Of a DNA stretch of 20,796 nucleotides, positions 8,253-16,817 are shown in pieces. Where the stretch lies: contig JABXJU010000065.1 in assembly GCA_013375405.1 (NCBI GenBank), positions 1 through 20,796 on the forward strand, given 5' to 3'. How positions within the stretch are numbered: position 1 is the stretch's first letter; each line of letters starts with the position of its first letter. The stretch comes from Candidatus Helarchaeota archaeon. Lineage in GTDB: Archaea; Asgardarchaeota; Lokiarchaeia; Helarchaeales; HEL-GB-A. The notes under the pieces were generated by a model. That model did no database searches. It saw nothing but the letters and a program-made list of their open reading frames with translations, and was not told the origin of the DNA. Made by a program: the position numbers and the translations under genes.

Positions 8253-9584
8253 ATGAAGAAAACCAAATTAAGATTGATGGCCTTGATTTTTCTATTTGCC
8301 TTTTTCAATGTTTTCACGACGATGTACATTCTTGGAACTCTGAATGCTGTAGCACCTCAAAATATGGAAAGTTCTGCGAATTTTCCAGACCATTTAGAAG
8401 TATTTGAAGATTCACCATCTATTGGTTTTGATTCTGAGCAATGGGCTTGGAACGTACCTGCCCGGGTCTATGCGAATATATGGGATGCGATTTCGCTTGA
8501 TGACGCATATTATCAAGTGGATTCTTGGGAACCAACTGGAACTGACCCCGTGAATTGGATCCCTATTTTTACTGATTATAGTGGAAATTCATGGACTGGT
8601 TTGATTGTGATCGATTCAGATATCTTTAATGGCTTAAGTGAGGGGCAACATTTCCTCTATGTCAAAGCGTGGGATGATGATTCCAATGTGACCGATGGTT
8701 CTGGCGTCCATTGGCCATTTTTCAAAGACACCATCCCCCCTGACGTTGCAGCTATTATTTCACCAAGCGACGGAGCGACGGTAAGCGGCAACATTACTAT
8801 CTCAGCAGCGGCTCAAGATAACGTTGGCGGCTCTGGTGTTTCGGAAGTAAAGTTTTATTTTGGTCACCCCGATAATGGTACTCAAATCGGAAAAAATTGG
8901 ACTGCCCCTTATACACTAAAATTGGATACTACTACTGTTGCTGATGGGTCTTATACGCTTTATATTCGTGTTTACGACGACGCAGGGAATTATATCGATA
9001 GTGAGGGTGTCACAATTACTATAGATAATACTCCAGAGGAACCTAACCTTTTCCTCATCCTTGTAATTGTTGCGGTTGGAGCTATTGCCGCCGCAGCGGT
9101 TACCACGTATGTCGTCAAATATCGCCGACGCCCCGCCTCTGAATGGAAAACAAAATCGAAATTAGCTAAACCAAAGCAACCCATGTCCTCCAAAAGGGTC
9201 ACCCCCGTTTCAAGTGAACCCCAAGCCCCCACCTATACTCTCGCTGAAGATTCGGAGGGTATGTTTGAAGTATCCGATAAATTAACACAACTACCACTTA
9301 CAGAGGCGCAACGACAGGAATTAGCAATTGATTTGCAAGGGCTTCCCTCTGCAGAGCGAGTTCCCATTTTGGATGCAGTAATAGGACCAATTTCAGTAAC
9401 TGAAGCCGAATTTCAGCTAAATAATCTGATGAAGGAAATCGAGAATCTCGAAAAACAAGAAAACTGGACAAAACTCTTGGCTAAACTCGATAAAGGAGTT
9501 GAACTAGCCGAATTCGTCGGTGATCAGGCAATATTTACCCAGCTTTTAACCAAAATTGATGAAATCAGAGCTACTAAAATCTAA
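8253..9584 (+). CDS. Type I membrane protein with Ig-like ectodomain and helical cytoplasmic tail
   Basis: A 443-residue protein. An N-terminal hydrophobic signal (about 8-30) leads into an extracellular region: a first aromatic-rich beta domain (about 40-155) and an Ig/cadherin-like domain (about 160-260; ISPSDGATVSGNITISAAA, DGSYTLYIRVYDDAGN). A single membrane helix (about 265-290) is followed by a basic stop-transfer YRRR and a linker. The cytoplasmic tail (about 325-443) is helical (LTEAQRQELAIDLQGLPSAE, LMKEIENLEKQENWTKLLAK). Such a layout fits a cell-surface adhesin or receptor with an inner signalling or docking tail; the function is not known. The gene starts 170 bases after the multidomain protein and is followed by oligo-T runs, so it may end a transcript. 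Confidence 0.85.
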   Translation: MKKTKLRLMALIFLFAFFNVFTTMYILGTLNAVAPQNMESSANFPDHLEVFEDSPSIGFDSEQWAWNVPARVYANIWDAISLDDAYYQVDSWEPTGTDPVNWIPIFTDYSGNSWTGLIVIDSDIFNGLSEGQHFLYVKAWDDDSNVTDGSGVHWPFFKDTIPPDVAAIISPSDGATVSGNITISAAAQDNVGGSGVSEVKFYFGHPDNGTQIGKNWTAPYTLKLDTTTVADGSYTLYIRVYDDAGNYIDSEGVTITIDNTPEEPNLFLILVIVAVGAIAAAAVTTYVVKYRRRPASEWKTKSKLAKPKQPMSSKRVTPVSSEPQAPTYTLAEDSEGMFEVSDKLTQLPLTEAQRQELAIDLQGLPSAERVPILDAVIGPISVTEAEFQLNNLMKEIENLEKQENWTKLLAKLDKGVELAEFVGDQAIFTQLLTKIDEIRATKI

Positions 9585-9587
9585 ACC

Positions 9588-9611
9588 TTTTTTTTAATCA
9601 CTACTTTTTTT
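9588..9611 (+). terminator. Oligo-T terminator
   Basis: T8 at 9588-9595 and T7 at 9605-9611 follow the stop of the membrane-protein gene, typical of archaeal intrinsic termination on T tracts. Confidence 0.55.
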
Positions 9612-9656
9612 ATAAAAATAGAAAATTTAAAGTCTTTATGAGTTAATGGTTGTGCA

Positions 9657-10277
9657 ATGGATCCTAAATGTTTTGATAAATTTATTTGTGCCCATCTTCC
9701 GATTTCTCAAGTTATTGGAAGTGACGAGGAAATCGTTCAATCCTTTGCGCCGGCTAAACATATTGTAGCGCGAATTTTCGCGAATACGGCGCGAATGTAT
9801 CGCTTTGTCTTCATTTCTTTTTTCAGTATTCTCGATATCATATTAATTTGGATTTGCGTACCTCTCCTTATTCAAGGTTCTGGATCAGAAGTATTAATCT
9901 TCTTTGTGTTTTCCTTTACGCTTTTCACCCTACCCATTGGTTATTTCATCTTCTCCCTTCGGAGAATTAATAAATCGAATGATGCGTTTCTCTCCTCCTC
10001 TGAATACATGCTCACGAATAAAAAGCTCTATTTGAAGATGACTCGCATAGGTTATGTTAAAAAGAATCGTCCACAAGTGTGCAAGCTCCGCATCATTGAT
10101 TTGTCCTTCATCCGATCTGTAAACTTATATAAATCGTTTTGGGATAAGCGATATCAAGAAACCGGGTCCATTCGGATCAAGCTCGCCCCGTCCCATCGCT
10201 CCGCTACATTACACAACCTTCCTCACCCCGATAAGGTCATGTCCTCCCTTACTAAAATCTTAAACTCGTTTCATTAA
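9657..10277 (+). CDS. Two-TM protein with bacterial PH-like domain
   Basis: A 206-residue protein. A soluble N-terminal section (1-45) is followed by two hydrophobic segments (about 47-73 and 80-103) forming a membrane hairpin. The C-terminal part (about 110-200) reads like a bPH2/YdbS-type PH-like domain: SSSEYMLTNKKLYLK, then IIDLSFIRSVNLYKSFWDKR and a strand GSIRIKLAP, ending in a helix (DKVMSSLTKIL). In the known family these domains sit on the cytoplasmic membrane face and their ligand is generally unknown. It lies between the surface protein and the Rag-like GTPase, converging with the GTPase at a 25-base gap. ATG 9657 has no strong ribosome site, so the start is moderately certain. Confidence 0.75.
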   Translation: MDPKCFDKFICAHLPISQVIGSDEEIVQSFAPAKHIVARIFANTARMYRFVFISFFSILDIILIWICVPLLIQGSGSEVLIFFVFSFTLFTLPIGYFIFSLRRINKSNDAFLSSSEYMLTNKKLYLKMTRIGYVKKNRPQVCKLRIIDLSFIRSVNLYKSFWDKRYQETGSIRIKLAPSHRSATLHNLPHPDKVMSSLTKILNSFH

Positions 10278-10302
10278 TAAGAGCAAACAACAGAATTTCA
10301 AT

Positions 10303-11223
10303 TTATTCTTTTTCATGCAGCGTTGCAATGGAGTTAAATTTCGCAAGCAGCGTTTTCGGATAGAATTTATCTTTGCCCATTGTCAATAAATAGAGGTTCC
10401 AGCCTTTGAATGGAAGCTGTATAAAACTAAATTGTTTTGAAACGTTTTGAGCACCCAAAATAATTTCAAAATTAACAGTTAAATTTGCAGCTAGGTTCGG
10501 ATTCTGCTGGGTTATATAATATACGCTATTATAAACAGTTTTATAACACATATCTTCGGTCACTTTATCTCGAAAATGATCTGCGATGATCATGAGGTTT
10601 TCATCAAACAGAACTGCTCCATCTAATTTGAGCAGTTGAACAAGTGATTGGAGTGTCGGTTTGAGCGGTTTGATAGTGGTAATGAGGTCCTGTAAATTTT
10701 TTGAAAAAGCTCTAACAATTGAGCTCCGATCATAAATTGACGTTACGAACATGGTTACTTCGTATCCCTCTGACGCTGGAACAAAAAGATCTTTCACTTC
10801 TTCGATATAATCAAGCGTTTCGGGGTCTGACCTGAGGTTAGGATCTATTTTATGAATACATATCATGATTTTTGGTTTCAAATTAAGCAATTCAAATGTT
10901 TTAATTATTTCCTGATAATATTGAAGTGCTTCTTGGTATCTTGTAGCATTTAATGCATCTATCACACAAATTAGAGTGTCCGTACCTTGAAAAATCTTAG
11001 GATCACTTAAATACCCTTCCCGAAATCTCTCCTGCCCTCCAAGATCAAAACTTACTATCTGAAACCCTAACACCTCTAAAATCTTTCGATTAACTCCTAT
11101 TGTCGGCTTGATATTATCCATCAAGTTATATTCTTGATTTAATATGTTGAGAATCGAGGTTTTCCCGGCTTGATCTAACCCCACAATAACGACTTTCCGA
11201 ATTTGGTCTTCTAAATTATTCAT
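10303..11223 (-). CDS. Rag/Gtr-like small GTPase with C-terminal roadblock-like domain
   Basis: A 306-residue protein. The G domain (about 8-180) shows G1 GLDQAGKTS (15-23), the G2 threonine in KPTIG (T41), G3 DLGGQE (60-65), G4 IHKID (123-127) and G5 TSIYD (161-165). The Arf-type GLDxAGKT and DLGGQ are combined with the His-Lys-x-Asp G4 typical of Rag/Gtr GTPases. The C-terminal part (about 190-306) starts LQSLVQLL and GAVLFDENLMIIAD, resembling the roadblock-like C-terminal domain by which Rag subunits dimerise. In eukaryotes Rag GTPases work on lysosomal membranes in nutrient signalling; here a membrane switch is inferred. All catalytic motifs are intact, including Gln64. It is divergent from the next regulator and convergent with the PH-like gene. 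Confidence 0.9.
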   Translation of the reverse strand: MNNLEDQIRKVVIVGLDQAGKTSILNILNQEYNLMDNIKPTIGVNRKILEVLGFQIVSFDLGGQERFREGYLSDPKIFQGTDTLICVIDALNATRYQEALQYYQEIIKTFELLNLKPKIMICIHKIDPNLRSDPETLDYIEEVKDLFVPASEGYEVTMFVTSIYDRSSIVRAFSKNLQDLITTIKPLKPTLQSLVQLLKLDGAVLFDENLMIIADHFRDKVTEDMCYKTVYNSVYYITQQNPNLAANLTVNFEIILGAQNVSKQFSFIQLPFKGWNLYLLTMGKDKFYPKTLLAKFNSIATLHEKE

Positions 11224-11378
11224 TTCTAATCCGCTCTATGTAGGATTTAAAATTCTCAGTATTTAAAGGAAATGTAATAATTGTCTATCCTATATTCTCT
11301 TACAGGCTCTAGAACTTAAAATTGGACAATCTCTTAATTATTACTAATAAGAAATTAAAACTTTTTCATGTGATTTCT

Positions 11379-11864
11379 ATGGTAGGAACTAACCCCCTAA
11401 GTAAAATTGAACAAAGTATTGATGAGGAGGAAATATTTAAAACACTTAGCCACCAAATTCGAAGAAAAATCATTAAATTTATTGGAAATGAGGAAAAATT
11501 AACTTTTTCGGAAATAAAAAATCACCTAGAATCGATAGATAGTCCTACTCTATCATACCACTTGAAAAGTTTACAACCTTTATTAACACAAAAAGAGAAT
11601 AAGTATAAACTATCCGAAATTGGAGAAGCTGCATTCCTCTTATTAACTAAGACGGATCAATCCATTACGATCTCAAAATATAGGAGACATTTTTTATATG
11701 CATATGTTATCACGGTGGTTTGCTGGGTTAGCGCATCTGCTTTAATCCCTTTAATAGTCTTCTCAAATTTAGGTAATTGGATTAGTCCGCTTATCCAAGT
11801 AATCATTTCAGGAATCTCAGGCGTAAATTACCTCACTATTTGGAGGCTACGTAAGAAGTATTAA
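11379..11864 (+). CDS. ArsR-type winged-helix regulator with C-terminal membrane hairpin
   Basis: A protein of about 161 residues from ATG 11379 (a TTG at 11322 would add 19 residues and has no ribosome site). Residues about 10-80 form an ArsR-like winged helix: EEIFKTLSHQIRRKIIKFIG, LTFSEIKNHL and the recognition part TLSYHLKSLQPLL. Two hydrophobic segments near the C-terminus (VITVVCWVSASALIPLIVF and LIQVIISGISGVNYLTIW) make it a likely membrane-anchored transcription factor, a common archaeal layout. The AT-rich ATTAAAAC about 25 bases before 11379 would suit a leaderless start. It lies 135 bases upstream of the ABC exporter on the same strand and may regulate it; this is inference from position. 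Confidence 0.78.
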   Translation: MVGTNPLSKIEQSIDEEEIFKTLSHQIRRKIIKFIGNEEKLTFSEIKNHLESIDSPTLSYHLKSLQPLLTQKENKYKLSEIGEAAFLLLTKTDQSITISKYRRHFLYAYVITVVCWVSASALIPLIVFSNLGNWISPLIQVIISGISGVNYLTIWRLRKKY

Positions 11865-11999
11865 TTTATTTCACAGCGCGAACTATGCTCTAATCCCTGA
11901 AACCTATTAGTAAAGAAAATTTTACTAAATAATTCTATACTGGCGAATTAATATTCTATCATTTACTAGAAGGAATTGATAGATTTTTTGGGGAAAAAA

Positions 12000-12947
12000 A
12001 TGAGTATGGCTATTGAAACAAAGAATTTGACCAAAGTTTATGATGGTAATACAGTAGTTGACCATCTAAGTTTTCAGGTAAAAAGAGGCGAATTGTTGAG
12101 TTTGTTAGGACCGAATGGAGCTGGTAAGAGTACAATTATTAACATGTTGACCACCATTCTCAAGCCAGATGAGGGCACTGCATTTATCAATGGTCATGAT
12201 ATTCGAAAAGATAAAGAAAAAGTGCGGCAAATCATCGGTATTACACCTCAAGAGCTAGTATTTTATGACGAATTAAATGCTCGCGAGAATCTAATATTCT
12301 TTGGGCTGATGCATGGAATAGATAAAAAGAAATTAAAAGCTGATGCAGAAGAAATTCTAGAACAACTTGGTCTTGCCGATCGGACTGATAAGACTAAAAA
12401 CTTTTCTGGTGGAATGAAAAGACGGTTAAATTTAGCGATTAATATAATAATGGATCCAGAAATTTTCTTCTTGGATGAACCAACAGCTGGATTAGATCCG
12501 CAAGCCCGCCATGTGGTATGGGACTACATCGAAGAAGTGAGAAAACAGGGAAAGACAATTGTTTTGACGACCCATTATATGGAAGAAGCTGAACTTCTTA
12601 GCGATCGGGTTATCATTATTGATAGAGGGGAAATTATTGCAGAGGGTACTCCTGAGGATCTCAAGGAAAAATACAGCGAGCAAAACATCATGGAAGTAAA
12701 ATTTAAGGATGAAACTAACATCACAGAATTAAAAGAAAAACTAAAGGATTTAGAATTTGTGAAAGATATCATCATCGGCCCAGATAAAGAAATATCTGTC
12801 TATTTTGATGGAGGCATAATAAATTTCACCAAAATTTTAAATCAAGATATCATTTCTGATGTGACCGAGCTGGAAATGATGAGATTGCGACAAAATAGCT
12901 TGGAGGATGTCTTTTTAAAATTAACTGGGCGGAGGTTACGTGATTGA
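12000..12947 (+). CDS. ABC-2 type exporter ATP-binding protein
   Basis: A protein of about 315 residues in the DrrA/CcmA-like class. It shows Walker A GPNGAGKST, the Q-loop region ITPQE, the ABC signature FSGGMKRR, Walker B IFFLDEPT, D-loop AGLD and the H-loop TTHYMEEAE. The extra C-terminal region (about 225-315) ending LEDVFLKLTGR is typical of drug or lipid exporter ATPases. It drives ATP-dependent export together with the overlapping permease. I prefer ATG 12000, with GGGG (11990-11993) about 6 bases upstream; TTG 11976 would leave its AAGGA only about 1-2 bases away. ATG 12006 is also possible. The regulator upstream and the permease downstream suggest a small operon. The substrate is unknown. 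Confidence 0.94.
   Translation: MSMAIETKNLTKVYDGNTVVDHLSFQVKRGELLSLLGPNGAGKSTIINMLTTILKPDEGTAFINGHDIRKDKEKVRQIIGITPQELVFYDELNARENLIFFGLMHGIDKKKLKADAEEILEQLGLADRTDKTKNFSGGMKRRLNLAINIIMDPEIFFLDEPTAGLDPQARHVVWDYIEEVRKQGKTIVLTTHYMEEAELLSDRVIIIDRGEIIAEGTPEDLKEKYSEQNIMEVKFKDETNITELKEKLKDLEFVKDIIIGPDKEISVYFDGGIINFTKILNQDIISDVTELEMMRLRQNSLEDVFLKLTGRRLRD
12931..12936 (+). promoter_or_regulatory. Shine-Dalgarno GGAGGT for the permease TTG start
   Basis: A perfect GGAGGT lies inside the end of the ATPase gene, seven bases before TTG 12944. It decides the TTG start and the 4-base overlap (TTGA), consistent with translational coupling. Confidence 0.75.
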
Positions 12948-13756
12948 TCGGATTTGAACAAATCGTAGCAATAGCTATAAAAAATCTAAAAATTAAGCTC
13001 CGAAATTGGCATACATACCTTTACACGTTAGGGTTTCCCATAATTTTTACTGTTTTGTTCTATTTTATGTTTGGCTCCCAATCTATAGCTGGGATGCCGG
13101 GTTGGACTGTTTTTGATTTTGCTATAGCAGGCATGTTGATATACGCTGCATCATTCGGCACGATAAACGCAGCATCGGCGTTTTCTTACGAAAAACATCA
13201 AGGAACTTTATTAAGATTAGATACTACCCCAATAGGAAGGGATAAAATTTTCCTTGGTACCTTAATTTCTGAAGCTGTAATTTTAATAATTCAATTGCTA
13301 ATAATGTTCATCCTAGGATACGCCGTTATGGGACTAAGATGGTATGATTACAATGTAGGATTGCTCTTTATAGGATTTCTAATTATGTTTATCTTTGGTT
13401 TATCCACCTTAGGGCTTGGTATTATTATTTCAGCGTATGCAAAGACTGAAGATGCTGCAGTCGGTATCGCTATGATGTATGCCCTTCCTACTACTTTTAT
13501 GAGTGGAGCTATGGTACCTTTTGAGTCTAATATTGTCTACATATTTCCCCCTTTTTATGCCTTCCAAATCTATAAACAAGTTGTCATCCTTGGAGAAAAT
13601 TTTTGGACTACCAACTTAATGTATAACGACCCTTATCAAACGGGCTTGGGTTATACAAATATCCCCCTCTGGGGGGCCTTTCTAATTATCGTCGCCTTTC
13701 TAGCAGCCACGCTTATCCTCGGCATTATCCTCTTCCAGCGAAAAACACTAACTTAA
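12944..13756 (+). CDS. ABC-2 type exporter permease
   Basis: A 270-residue integral membrane protein with about six hydrophobic helices, typical of ABC-2 permeases. The N-terminal amphipathic stretch (IAIKNLKIKLRNW) is followed by helix 1 (YTLGFPIIFTVLFYFMFG). The family-like block near 180 reads YALPTTFMSGAMVPFE, and the last helix is LIIVAFLAATLILGIILF before a basic tail. It forms the membrane half of the transporter with the preceding ATPase. The start is TTG, supported by GGAGGT upstream, and overlaps the ATPase stop by 4 bases. A hairpin terminator follows. The exported substrate cannot be deduced. Confidence 0.92.
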   Translation: MIGFEQIVAIAIKNLKIKLRNWHTYLYTLGFPIIFTVLFYFMFGSQSIAGMPGWTVFDFAIAGMLIYAASFGTINAASAFSYEKHQGTLLRLDTTPIGRDKIFLGTLISEAVILIIQLLIMFILGYAVMGLRWYDYNVGLLFIGFLIMFIFGLSTLGLGIIISAYAKTEDAAVGIAMMYALPTTFMSGAMVPFESNIVYIFPPFYAFQIYKQVVILGENFWTTNLMYNDPYQTGLGYTNIPLWGAFLIIVAFLAATLILGIILFQRKTLT

Positions 13757-13767
13757 ATTCCATAATC

Positions 13768-13788
13768 TTATTTTCTTTATGAAAATAA
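13768..13788. terminator. Bidirectional hairpin terminator
   Basis: A perfect 8-bp inverted repeat TTATTTTC / GAAAATAA with a TTTAT loop lies in the 39-base gap between two convergent genes, with A/T runs on both sides. Confidence 0.55.
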
Positions 13789-13795
13789 AATTTTA

Positions 13796-15217
13796 TTATA
13801 GATTCATTACCTCTCGACGATATTTTGCCATATCAATAATCTCCCCTTCAACTCTTGCTTTTTCAGCAGCGAATGCCATGATATGGCTTTCCAGCGAGGC
13901 ACGCGCGCTAGTTAAGGGTTTTGAAATGTTCTGCTGTAATAAATCTACTAATGCATCCATCAACCGCCAATCGCCGCCTCCGTGTGCCGATGTCCCCTCC
14001 TGAAACATTTTAGCTTTATGAACCAACTCTCTTCTACCTGATAATTTATCATAGAACCATAATCTTTCCCCTGAACCTAGAAAATCGCCAATGAGAGTTC
14101 CTTTCGTCCCATCTACTCGAATGCTCCGCCCTTCAACAGCGCTATGGCCGTGGACTGTCAAATTGGCAGTCACTCCATTTTCAAATTCGATCCCGACAAT
14201 CATGTGATCCGGTTGGTTATTATCACAATGATAGACGCATCGCCCCCATGGACCTTCTTTAAGTGCTTTTATCTTTCCCTCGTAACTCAAATCATCTGTA
14301 ATGACCGAAACTGGCCAATCGCGAAAATCTACTACTCGTTTTAATAATGGAATTATTTTACTTAACGCTTTTATGGTCGTTTTATGATTCATGGCAAGTT
14401 TCGAAAAGAATTTGATGAGTCGCCTATCCGATTCACAGCCTACTCTTAAGAGCGGCACAATGTCGATGTAAAGAAAAGGTGCATAATGAAAACAAGTTTC
14501 CGAATGGGGGCAGCCATCAAGACAGCGTTTCGGGGCATCAGGAGGGGCTTGATCTGCTTTATAATGTGTAAGTGATCCAAAAGAACTGATCTTTTTAGGA
14601 AGTTTACCAACCATCCAATATAATAAATCGAGGTCGTGACAGCATTTAGCGAGAATTAACGGTGAGCTTTCTTTGGAATTGCGCCAGAATCCCCGTACGT
14701 AACTATGTGTGAAATGCCAATAAGTTACATTTTCCTTGCACTCGATATTGACGAGTTCCCCAATTTTCCCACTATGGATTACATCATAAACCGTCGAATA
14801 GAATTTCGTATACCGTAGGACATGGCAGATTTGAAGGTGTTTGCCTAATTCTTCGGATTTTTTAACCAGCTGCACGCATTCATCTAATTTATTGGACATT
14901 GGTTTTTCTAAGAGGATCTCATATCCCTTTTCCATAGCAAGAATAGCGGGTTTTGTATGCATATCATCTCGAGTTGTTATTATGGCAGCATCGGCAAATT
15001 TGGGTTGAGCCAGTATTTTTTCCCAAGTATCGAAACTTCGATCTTCTGGAATCTCATGAATCTCATTGAACCGCTTACGTCTATCTTCAACCGGTTCTGC
15101 CACCCCAATAATTTGAATTTTTTCTTTATATTTCGCGGCATACGCCCCATATGCATCTCTTCCCCGATTCCCAGCTCCCAGAACAATTGCGGTAAGTGGT
15201 TTTTCCATTTTTCTCAT
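13796..15217 (-). CDS. Gfo/Idh/MocA family NAD(P)-dependent oxidoreductase
   Basis: A 473-residue protein. The N-terminal Rossmann fold shows GAGNRG (14-19) for dinucleotide binding and the family EKP (104-106). The C-terminal alpha/beta domain has the catalytic-type His-Asp in CCHDLD (H194-D195). An insertion rich in Cys and His follows (about 230-350: RCLDGCPHSETC, then RCVYHCDNN), which makes the protein longer than the usual 330-400 residues and may bind a metal or be structural. These enzymes oxidise or reduce sugars and related compounds. The exact substrate is unknown, though sugar metabolism fits the fucose isomerase gene elsewhere in the window. ATG 15217 is the chosen start; ATG 15208 is an alternative. 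It is divergent from the DUF362 gene. Confidence 0.93.
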   Translation of the reverse strand: MRKMEKPLTAIVLGAGNRGRDAYGAYAAKYKEKIQIIGVAEPVEDRRKRFNEIHEIPEDRSFDTWEKILAQPKFADAAIITTRDDMHTKPAILAMEKGYEILLEKPMSNKLDECVQLVKKSEELGKHLQICHVLRYTKFYSTVYDVIHSGKIGELVNIECKENVTYWHFTHSYVRGFWRNSKESSPLILAKCCHDLDLLYWMVGKLPKKISSFGSLTHYKADQAPPDAPKRCLDGCPHSETCFHYAPFLYIDIVPLLRVGCESDRRLIKFFSKLAMNHKTTIKALSKIIPLLKRVVDFRDWPVSVITDDLSYEGKIKALKEGPWGRCVYHCDNNQPDHMIVGIEFENGVTANLTVHGHSAVEGRSIRVDGTKGTLIGDFLGSGERLWFYDKLSGRRELVHKAKMFQEGTSAHGGGDWRLMDALVDLLQQNISKPLTSARASLESHIMAFAAEKARVEGEIIDMAKYRREVMNL

Positions 15218-15243
15218 CCAAAATTTTATCTACTTCTTTTCTA

Positions 15244-15259
15244 AATTAAAAATATATAT
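15244..15259 (+). promoter_or_regulatory. AT-rich promoter element (TATA box) before the DUF362 gene
   Basis: An AAATTAAAAATATATA stretch centred near 15253 places the expected transcription start about 25 bases on, just before GGATGAT and ATG 15291. The region is shared with the divergent oxidoreductase. Confidence 0.45.
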
Positions 15260-15290
15260 CCTTTTAATGTATTTTGTGTGGGATGATTTT

Positions 15291-16415
15291 ATGGTGGTAA
15301 GCATTGTCCGGTCGAATATTACCGAAGTGGATGAAAAACTGCGAGAAGCTTTAGACCTTATCAATTATAAGCCCCAAAAAGATAATATTTTCTTGAAACC
15401 GAACATTGTTGATGCCGCCAATCCAAGATTAGGTGTTACGACCCACCCTAAAATTGTCGAAGCGTTATTAAAATATTTTCAAGAACTTGGGAAAGAAGTT
15501 ATCATCGGGGAAGGAACTGGGTTTTTCAACAGCGATGAAAAGTTTAAAAAACTCGTGAAAGAATCAGGATACGCTAAACTTGAGAAAAAATACGGCATTG
15601 AAATCGTGAACCTGCAAACTACCGAACGCGTGAAAAAAATTTGGAAATATGGAGAACTACTTCTTCCCAAATATATTGACACCCATGAATATGTCAATGT
15701 TCCATCTATGAAAACCCATATAATTTGTACCGTTACCTTGGGGATGAAAAATCAAAAGGGATTATTACTTTTTAAGGATAAAAAAAATTTCCATAAAACT
15801 GACCTTCACGGCATGATTCGCGAACTCGCGACTATTGCTGTTCCAGATTTGGTGGTCATGGACGCAATCTATTGTTGTGAGGCGACCGGTCCTGCGATAG
15901 CAGGCTCAAAACCAAAACGGATGGACTTACTGATTGCGGGGACTGATACAATTGAGGTTGATAATGTCAGTGCCCGAATTATGGGATTTGATCCTGCCAA
16001 AATCCCACATATCCCGGAACGGTATGATATTGATATTCATGGGCTCCCTATCGAAGAAGTGCAATCAAACTTTGAGCCCCCAAAGTCCTATTTAGAAATT
16101 AGGAATATCTATGCGTATGGTGATGATAAATCTTGTACTTCTTGTCAAATGAATCTATCGCGCGCCTCCCAGAAAATTTTCTTTACACCAGAACTGCGGC
16201 AAGAATTGGAAACAAAGGGACGGATCGATCTCTTGCTTGGCACCCACCCCCTACCCAACAACCCAAGCCCCACAGTTATTTGTTTCGGTCAATGTGCAGA
16301 AGCAACGGCTGAAGCACATCAGCTCCCCCTTATCAAGGGCTGTCCGCCCAGCTACCGCGATCTAATCAACTTCCTCTTCAATAATTATTATGAACGAAAG
16401 GCACAAAGCTCCTAA
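15291..16415 (+). CDS. DUF362 domain protein
   Basis: A protein of about 374 residues with the DUF362 pattern. The N-terminal part has NIFLKPNIV, then a stretch with VIIGEGTGFFN. The middle block is YVNVPSMKTH...GMKNQKGLL followed by KTDLHGMIRELA, and DLVVMDAIYCCEATGP comes next. The C-terminal section has paired cysteines (SCTSCQM, near 285) and a late FGQCAEATAEAH. DUF362 proteins often occur with ferredoxin-type domains, and their activity is poorly known. I chose ATG 15291 because GGATGAT (15281-15287) precedes it and the TATA position fits; ATG 15267 would add eight residues. It converges with the next small gene, with a 75-base gap that holds A/T runs. Confidence 0.88.
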   Translation: MVVSIVRSNITEVDEKLREALDLINYKPQKDNIFLKPNIVDAANPRLGVTTHPKIVEALLKYFQELGKEVIIGEGTGFFNSDEKFKKLVKESGYAKLEKKYGIEIVNLQTTERVKKIWKYGELLLPKYIDTHEYVNVPSMKTHIICTVTLGMKNQKGLLLFKDKKNFHKTDLHGMIRELATIAVPDLVVMDAIYCCEATGPAIAGSKPKRMDLLIAGTDTIEVDNVSARIMGFDPAKIPHIPERYDIDIHGLPIEEVQSNFEPPKSYLEIRNIYAYGDDKSCTSCQMNLSRASQKIFFTPELRQELETKGRIDLLLGTHPLPNNPSPTVICFGQCAEATAEAHQLPLIKGCPPSYRDLINFLFNNYYERKAQSS

Positions 16416-16490
16416 ATTCAGAAAAAAATGAAATGAATAGAATAAAAAAATAGATAAGATAGTATTTTTCAAATATCGCTGAAGATATAA

Positions 16491-16808
16491 CTATTCGGGC
16501 ATCTTTTTCCCAATCGTCGCAAAAGCTTCGGGTCCTGTCATCCATGTTGTTAATTCATACGTATATCCTTCTATACCCCAATACTCTTGCAAGGCTTTAG
16601 CTATAAAATTTGTTGCTTCTTCAATTTTTCCTTTATCAATTTCATAAACCGCTAAAGTCTCTATACCTGCTCTACCTGCCCTTACAGCCAAAGGAGTAGC
16701 CGGCTTTATGTAAGCTGGAGTTGGATTTTTCTCCATGGCTTTAAAAAATGCTTTTTCAGTCTCAGCTTGCTTTGTAAAGGGGTATGTCGAAGTCAAGATA
16801 AGATACAT
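16491..16808 (-). CDS. Small alpha/beta protein of unknown function
   Basis: A 105-residue soluble protein that I do not recognise as a named family. It begins with a beta strand (MYLILTSTYPF) and then a helix (AETEKAFFKAMEKNP). A second strand and helix follow (IETLAVYEIDKG, then KIEEATNFIAKALQEYWGIE), with a C-terminal strand YTYELTTWMTGPEA. The order suggests a ferredoxin-like dimeric alpha/beta barrel fold; this is inference. The start is certain: a strong AAAGGAGGTGA site lies nine bases upstream. It is preceded by a 189-base gap with AT-rich promoter-like sequence, so it probably has its own promoter. Confidence 0.8.
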   Translation of the reverse strand: MYLILTSTYPFTKQAETEKAFFKAMEKNPTPAYIKPATPLAVRAGRAGIETLAVYEIDKGKIEEATNFIAKALQEYWGIEGYTYELTTWMTGPEAFATIGKKMPE

Positions 16809-16817
16809 TTATCTTCT

